From NCBI RefSeq assembly GCF_036785885.1, contig NC_092326.1:41316287-41380286 (forward strand): DNA of 64,000 nucleotides. Reading direction: 5' to 3'. Positions 59,059-64,000 of this stretch are shown here, one piece after another. Position numbers and translations under genes: made by a program. The notes beneath the pieces are model-generated. The model saw only the letters and a program-made list of their open reading frames with translations, searched no databases and was not told where the DNA came from. The stretch's first letter is position 1, and each line of letters begins with the position of its first letter. Source of the stretch: Coffea arabica (lineage: Eukaryota; Streptophyta; Magnoliopsida; Gentianales; Rubiaceae).

Positions 59059-61477
59059 CTCCTTGTGCAACTGGCTACCTACCGGTTGAGGGTAGGCATT
59101 GCCAATACCAGAAATCCAACTCTTCGGGCAGCATGCTATTTTCTCTTTTCATGATGTTTTTCCCAATTTTCGTTGCTCAAACCGGATGCAGCAGTATCGT
59201 TACAGAAATATTGGATTAGAAAAGGTTTAAGAACTGAGACAAGTTTTACTCCATACTGTTGGTGTGATTATACTTGTATTTATGGTGAGTCTAGTTGGGT
59301 TATTGGTTGATTTTAGGTAGATTTATCTAAATCCTTGACCAAAACTGATTGGACATTCCAATAATTCATAGAGGGCACAGTGATACATCTTAATTTGTGT
59401 ACATCCTTGACCATAATTGATTGGACATTCCAATAATTCTCAGAGGGCACAGTGATATATCTTAATTTGTGTATAACCACAAGTGATAAATGATAATCTC
59501 ATCTGAAAAAAAAAATCTGGGAAGATATACTTGCGAGATATTCTAATAATTCCCAGAGGGCACAGTGATATATCTTAATTTGTGTACAATCACAACGTGA
59601 TAAAAAATAATCTCATCTGCAAAAAAGAAAATCTGGGAAGATATACTTGTGAGTTTCTTTGTATAGTGCTAATTTTATCTTCAAGACAAAAAAAAAAAAA
59701 AAAAAAAAAAAAAGACAAGCTTGTGGTGTTTAGCGAATGATTTGTTGAATATATAAGTACCCTGAGTTGTTGGTAACTTAATTAGTTCTTTCCTAAACCA
59801 TCTACTTGTGATTATATTATCTCAAAATGTAATATATTTTTAGACATATGAAATTTTCATTGCCAACTTTATGGTACACTACTCTATATTTTTCATTTTC
59901 TTTAACCAAATTTTTTCAAAAAAATTATTTAAATATGAAGTAATAGATCTAACATTCTCCAAACTATTTTTCTTTTGCTGTTTTTCAGATTATTGATAAT
60001 TTCAATTCTATGGCACAATTTGATACTGTCATTTTTTTTGCACAAGTTATTGTACACTCATAATATTATTATGCTTAATAATTACATTATGATTTTTCTG
60101 TCTACAAAGCAATACTGTTAAGTGAGGTATATGCATATGCACGTCAAAGAATAGAGTTTAGATCAAGGGCTTAATCTGTAACATTAATCTATGAAAGGTC
60201 ATTTTCTATAAAGGAATTGGCTTATTGGATTTTTATCATTCCATGTTATTTGTTATGTTGTGTCACCCACTAAACCCTTCCCGACTACGCTCCCAGCAAA
60301 TTCATATACCAACCATGCCTAAGCCGTATTCAAATTGAAAAATATATGACAAACAAGTTGTAATATTTCAGTTATGGGTTAACTATATATGTGAATATGA
60401 AAGTAGATGAACACTTTTTGTTTTTCTTTGGACTTAGTGACCTGAATTTTTATACCGAGGGAAAGTAATTCTTTGCATAGGTGTTCTATGCGTGCTTTTC
60501 ATTTTAACTTGAATAGATGTATATTCTTTGAATATGAGCTATATGCATTCTTTTGAGTGTGATGTCTGTTAATGACAAGATACAAGTAATCCACTATATC
60601 TGATTGTTTCTGGCTATAGTTGTTCATTGGTAGAGACAACTTTTTTCTCTATTCTTTTTCTTTAATTTTAAGCACAAATAAAAAGAACTTCTTTGTCCCA
60701 AAAGTACAATTTTTATTAGAGATATTGGTAATGAATAAGAAACTTTGACACGAAATATAACTCAAGATGGAGTGTAATGCAAGCAATAAGTTTTAATTGG
60801 AAGCGTGTTATTTTAATAACCATTACAAGTTAAATTTCATCTTTCTAAGGAGAATTTCAATCTTTGCAAGTATTGACACAATTAATTGAAAGACAATAAA
60901 CATACTTATAAGATCAAGGATATTCGGATATGGCAAGAACCAAGGCAATATTTTGCTTATTTTGAAAAGTTTCAAGACTCATAATTTTTTTTATATAGAG
61001 TATATATAGATTCATCTAACATAATTGTTTCTTGAATGCCTTCAAAAATAACAAGACTCAATTCGACATTTAATTTATATTTGACGCCAGATCATTCTAA
61101 AGCTCTTTCACATGAAACCTGATAATGTCGTATATGCTCTATTCACCCCTTCCACAGTAAATATTCTAGTTTTGTTTTTAGTTGCCCTGAATTCGTAATC
61201 ATCTCTAAGAAGCCAGTAAACACCAAATTGCACGAGTCAGATTATCACAACTTCAGTATAAATTTCATAAATTTTATTATTATTCTCCACTTCTCTTGCA
61301 GAGTTGTAAAACGAACTACCTATCAACCATACATGATGCTTATGCAAGGAGGGAGTTGGTGTTGTCGGCAAACTCCTGTACAAAATTCTACCAACCAACC
61401 AAAATCGAATTGTCTGGGAAAATTAAAAAAGAAGGGAAAAAAAAGTCTGTCCATGCTGAGTTTTTGAGGTGGTGAAT
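59059..61477. other. Spacer between copies 6 and 7
   Basis: Diverged homolog of the older spacer but without the inverted-repeat element (apparent empty site near 59060-59110). It contains local direct repeats (59331-59655) and a 25-base A run (about 59689-59713). No gene is supported. Confidence 0.65.
59331..59655. repeat. Nested direct repeats in the copy 6-7 spacer
   Basis: A 72-bp segment (59331-59402) is repeated at 59403-59474. A larger overlapping segment (about 59424-59537) is repeated at about 59539-59655. The other units carry a single version of this sequence (near 19494-19610). Confidence 0.8.
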
Positions 61478-63064
61478 TCAAGAAGATTGGGCAGCGTTAT
61501 TCTTGGCACAAATTGGTGGGTTTTGTCTGCCCATGAAGGTTGGCTGCACATTAGCACAGTTGGTTGTGATATTGCCTAGGCTTCCATGGTACGCCAAATC
61601 TATGTCACCAATCTCCACACCTTCGCATGGGAAAGTCTTGCTGCAAACAAGCTTCACAGCAAGTGCAGATGCCGAAGTGCCCCTGATGTTATTAAAGCTC
61701 ACTTTACTGATCTTAACCCGTGAAGGTGCCTGCAAAGGAGAAGCAGATCAAGAAAAAGCACAAAAGAAATTGATTTCTCAGATAAAACTTAACATAGTTG
61801 GATCCATTGGGATTTTGATTAGTATTTCTGAGACTTACGCCAAGTGTGCATTGGTTGTTAGGGCAGTACTCCTGATCAATGACAATAGGACTTGTAACGT
61901 TTCGCATGGTAATATCATCAAAATGCACATCTGTTGCAGCACCAGTAGTGGCTGAAGGCCAGGATTTCACCCTTACACCGGTTAACGTGTTGATGAGAGT
62001 GCAATTTCGAACAAAGACTCCCACAACAGGTTCTTCATTTTTGTACCTTCCAAGACTTCCTATGCTAATCCCATGTCCAGGTCCACATACGACATTGGTT
62101 ATGCTAACTTGCTTGGATCCGTCTCCAAGTGAGACGCAGTCGTCCCCTGTTCCTATGGTTGAGTCTGTTATGTTTACTCCGCTGGAACGCCCCACGTGGA
62201 TTCCATCAGTATTCAGACTAGTTCCTGGGGCAGTGATTGTAAGGCGCGAAAGTGTCACATTGTTGCATCCCAGAATATTCATGTGAAATAATTTGCTATT
62301 CAGCGAAGCTATGCCGCTGATAATGGAATTGTTGAGGAAGTTGAAGCTAAAATTCTGCAAACGCCAAGCCACAAACACAATAAAGAATCAACTGGTGCGA
62401 GGTACTAATACTGTATTAATTAAATGAGTAACTTGGCCTCTGATCTAGAATCCAATTAGAACTGGTGCGTCAAACTTGTGTTTTACTCGTATATAATTGG
62501 TGCATTAAGAGGCTTACATTTGGAAGTTTGCTACAATCGGAGGCTTTGGCACAATCATTTTGGGCCCAAGCTCTGGCTCCTTGGCCATCAAAGGTACCAG
62601 AGCCTGAGAGTGTAAAATGGTCCAAGTACTGGATGGTCACCCATTCACCATCCTTGATTAGGTTAGGATTTTGTGGAGCTTTGAGAGTGCCTTGTACCTG
62701 AAGTTCGATGGGGGCCTTGCAAGGACCTTCAAGGGTTGCTTGAAGTAATCCAAATGTGCCTCTGGGAATCACAATCGTGCTTGGTTTTGGAGAATTACAG
62801 GCTGCTTTCCAAGCACTCAATAAAGCCTGAGAAACATCAGTTGATCAGAATGACATGCAAATGATAATGCACATTTTGGATAGGATAACAGAATTAAAAT
62901 TTTGTCGATCTCTCGTGTGTAAATTTATTTACCTGGCTGATATCGGAAACTCCATCTCCCTTCGCACCAAAGCTTCTCACATCTAAAGGTCTTGATTGGG
63001 CGCCTACAATGGATGCCAGGAGTAGCCATGAAGAGAATAAAGTGATGCAAAATGTAGTACTCAT
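61478..63064 (-). CDS. Exopolygalacturonase, copy 7, divergent and intact (402 aa)
   Basis: Exons 62933-63064, 62518-62826, 61839-62354 and 61478-61729 on the minus strand (44, 103, 172 and 83 codons); introns 106, 163 and 109 bp, all GT-AG. The signal peptide spans about residues 1-22. GH28 motifs: NTD 195-197, GDD with Asp218 and Asp219, GPGHG with His241, RVK 275-277. The exon plan equals copies 1-6, but the protein differs clearly throughout, and exon 2 is one codon shorter. An in-frame ATG at 63088 would add eight residues; 63064 is preferred because it gives the same 44-codon exon 1 as the paralogs and puts the signal core at the very N-terminus. It is the only intact gene outside the recent array and is likely the most ancient lineage here. 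Confidence 0.93.
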
Positions 63065-64000
63065 CACTTCTGAATAATTTACGGTCAAATGTTTATATTG
63101 ATTGCTAAACTTAAACCGTACATGTACTTTAAAACCTTATTTGGTGCTACTTATAAATATATACATCCATGGAGGTGAGGATGAGCTTTAGCACCGGTAG
63201 TGTTCCTAACAAATTTTGAGATGAGAATTTGAGGCTCACAGGAAGCTGGATTGTCGTGGTTCAACTTACTTTCCAAATGTGCTTTGCTTCGTTTGGTTAC
63301 ACGCATTGCTCTCGGAGGATTTGTTTGCCTGTAACTCAAGGCCACTCAAATGCCATGATTTCATCCAAACTTTCATTTCTTCATGCACCTTGCCCGCTCG
63401 GCACCTACTTTGTCCATTGTGCATGACACGTAACATTAATCAAGACCAATTCTGTTTTTCCTTTTCCAATGGAAAATTATTTCGTGAAGAGCTTGTAGGA
63501 TAACGTCCTATGCGATGTTTTACAAGTCAAACGGGTAAGTGAACCATTGAAATGTTCGGGTTGTGGTTCAGACAATCTGACTGATACAATCCAAGTTCAA
63601 TTATTTTTTTTTTGAAAAGAATAAAATATATAAATATAGGTGCACAAAGTAAGACATTCCATTGACTAATTTAAGACATCATTTGACATTTCAAATGAAC
63701 TTGGACCTTTAAAGATAAATTTTAGTAATTAATCTTTAGGGTTCAAAAAAAAGCTATTCTTTTTTTTTTCTCTTTCTTTTCAATTTAATTGACAAAGTAT
63801 AAAACTACAGTTCGTTTTTGGCTCGCATGGTTCATACGATTTTGATCGATTTTTAGGTCTAGTCAACCCAAAATATGAATCGCATCAGAATCATGGCTAA
63901 TTTGTGGTTTGACCAATCAAACCGATCGATCCAATCCAATTTTCAAAACGCTATCCAAATGTGGATAAAATGAAAATTGGAAACTATCTTAATTAGCATG
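63065..64000. other. Upstream region of copy 7 to the window edge
   Basis: Contains the copy 7 TATA box at 63151-63164. Its sequence is unlike the upstream regions of copies 1-6. AT-rich, with short open frames but nothing recognisable. Confidence 0.6.
63151..63164 (-). promoter_or_regulatory. TATA box of copy 7
   Basis: A TATA-rich stretch on the minus strand (core TATATATTTATAA) about 87-100 bp upstream of the ATG at 63064. The sequence differs from the CTATAAAAAG box of the other copies, as does the surrounding promoter. Confidence 0.55.

Noticed and set aside
59689-59713. 25-base A run as the tail of a SINE or processed copy
   Set aside because: The flanks align with the ordinary spacer of other units; no RNA polymerase III boxes or target duplication are seen.
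63065-63088. Upstream in-frame ATG at 63088 as the copy 7 start
   Set aside because: It would add eight polar residues before the signal peptide and break the 44-codon exon 1 shared by all paralogs; not fully excluded.
1-64000. CRISPR arrays, bacterial operons, tRNA or rRNA genes
   Set aside because: No such structures were seen; the tRNA-like matches are primer binding sites of retroelements.

Overview
This is nuclear DNA of a flowering plant, almost certainly a eudicot. It has AT-rich spacers, GT-AG introns of about 95-165 bp, plant LTR retrotransposons, and plant-type secreted exopolygalacturonases. I cannot name the species. Host genes are all on the minus strand. There are seven copies of one four-exon pollen-type exopolygalacturonase (glycoside hydrolase family 28): copies 1-4 (1329-2910, 5959-7540, 10589-12170, 15225-16806), copy 5 (21372-22957), copy 6 (56130-57678) and copy 7 (61478-63064).

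Region by region. Positions 1-18210 are a tandem array of four nearly identical units of 4630, 4630, 4636 and at least 4314 bp; each encodes the same 404-residue enzyme. Positions 18211-23933 hold an older, longer version of the unit, with a terminal-inverted-repeat element of about 1 kb and copy 5, a pseudogene. A plus-strand gag-only Ty3/Gypsy-type element follows (23934-38747) in the arrangement LTR-internal-LTR-internal-LTR, with one 5-bp target duplication (CAATT) around the whole block. Host spacer then resumes, carrying a second copy of the inverted-repeat element. It is cut by a solo LTR of a related Gypsy family (40387-44122, target duplication GCATT) and by a broken minus-strand SIRE/Maximus-like Copia element (45338-55332, target duplication GGTCA). 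Copy 6, a pseudogene, follows. The last part, to 64000, holds copy 7, intact and the most divergent.

How it fits together. Removing the three retroelement insertions and one copy of each target duplication shrinks the stop-to-stop distance from copy 5 to copy 6 from 34758 to 6198 bp. That is close to the 6147 bp between copies 4 and 5. The locus therefore looks like an old tandem family with a period near 6.2 kb. Two middle copies decayed and took up retroelements. A shortened 4.63-kb unit was later amplified into at least four identical copies. The enzymes are predicted to be secreted and to trim demethylated pectin in pollen walls; because copies 1-4 share coding and promoter sequence, the amplification probably acts on dosage. 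Near-identical arrays can also be assembly artefacts, so copy number here and in the gag-only element should be verified with long reads.
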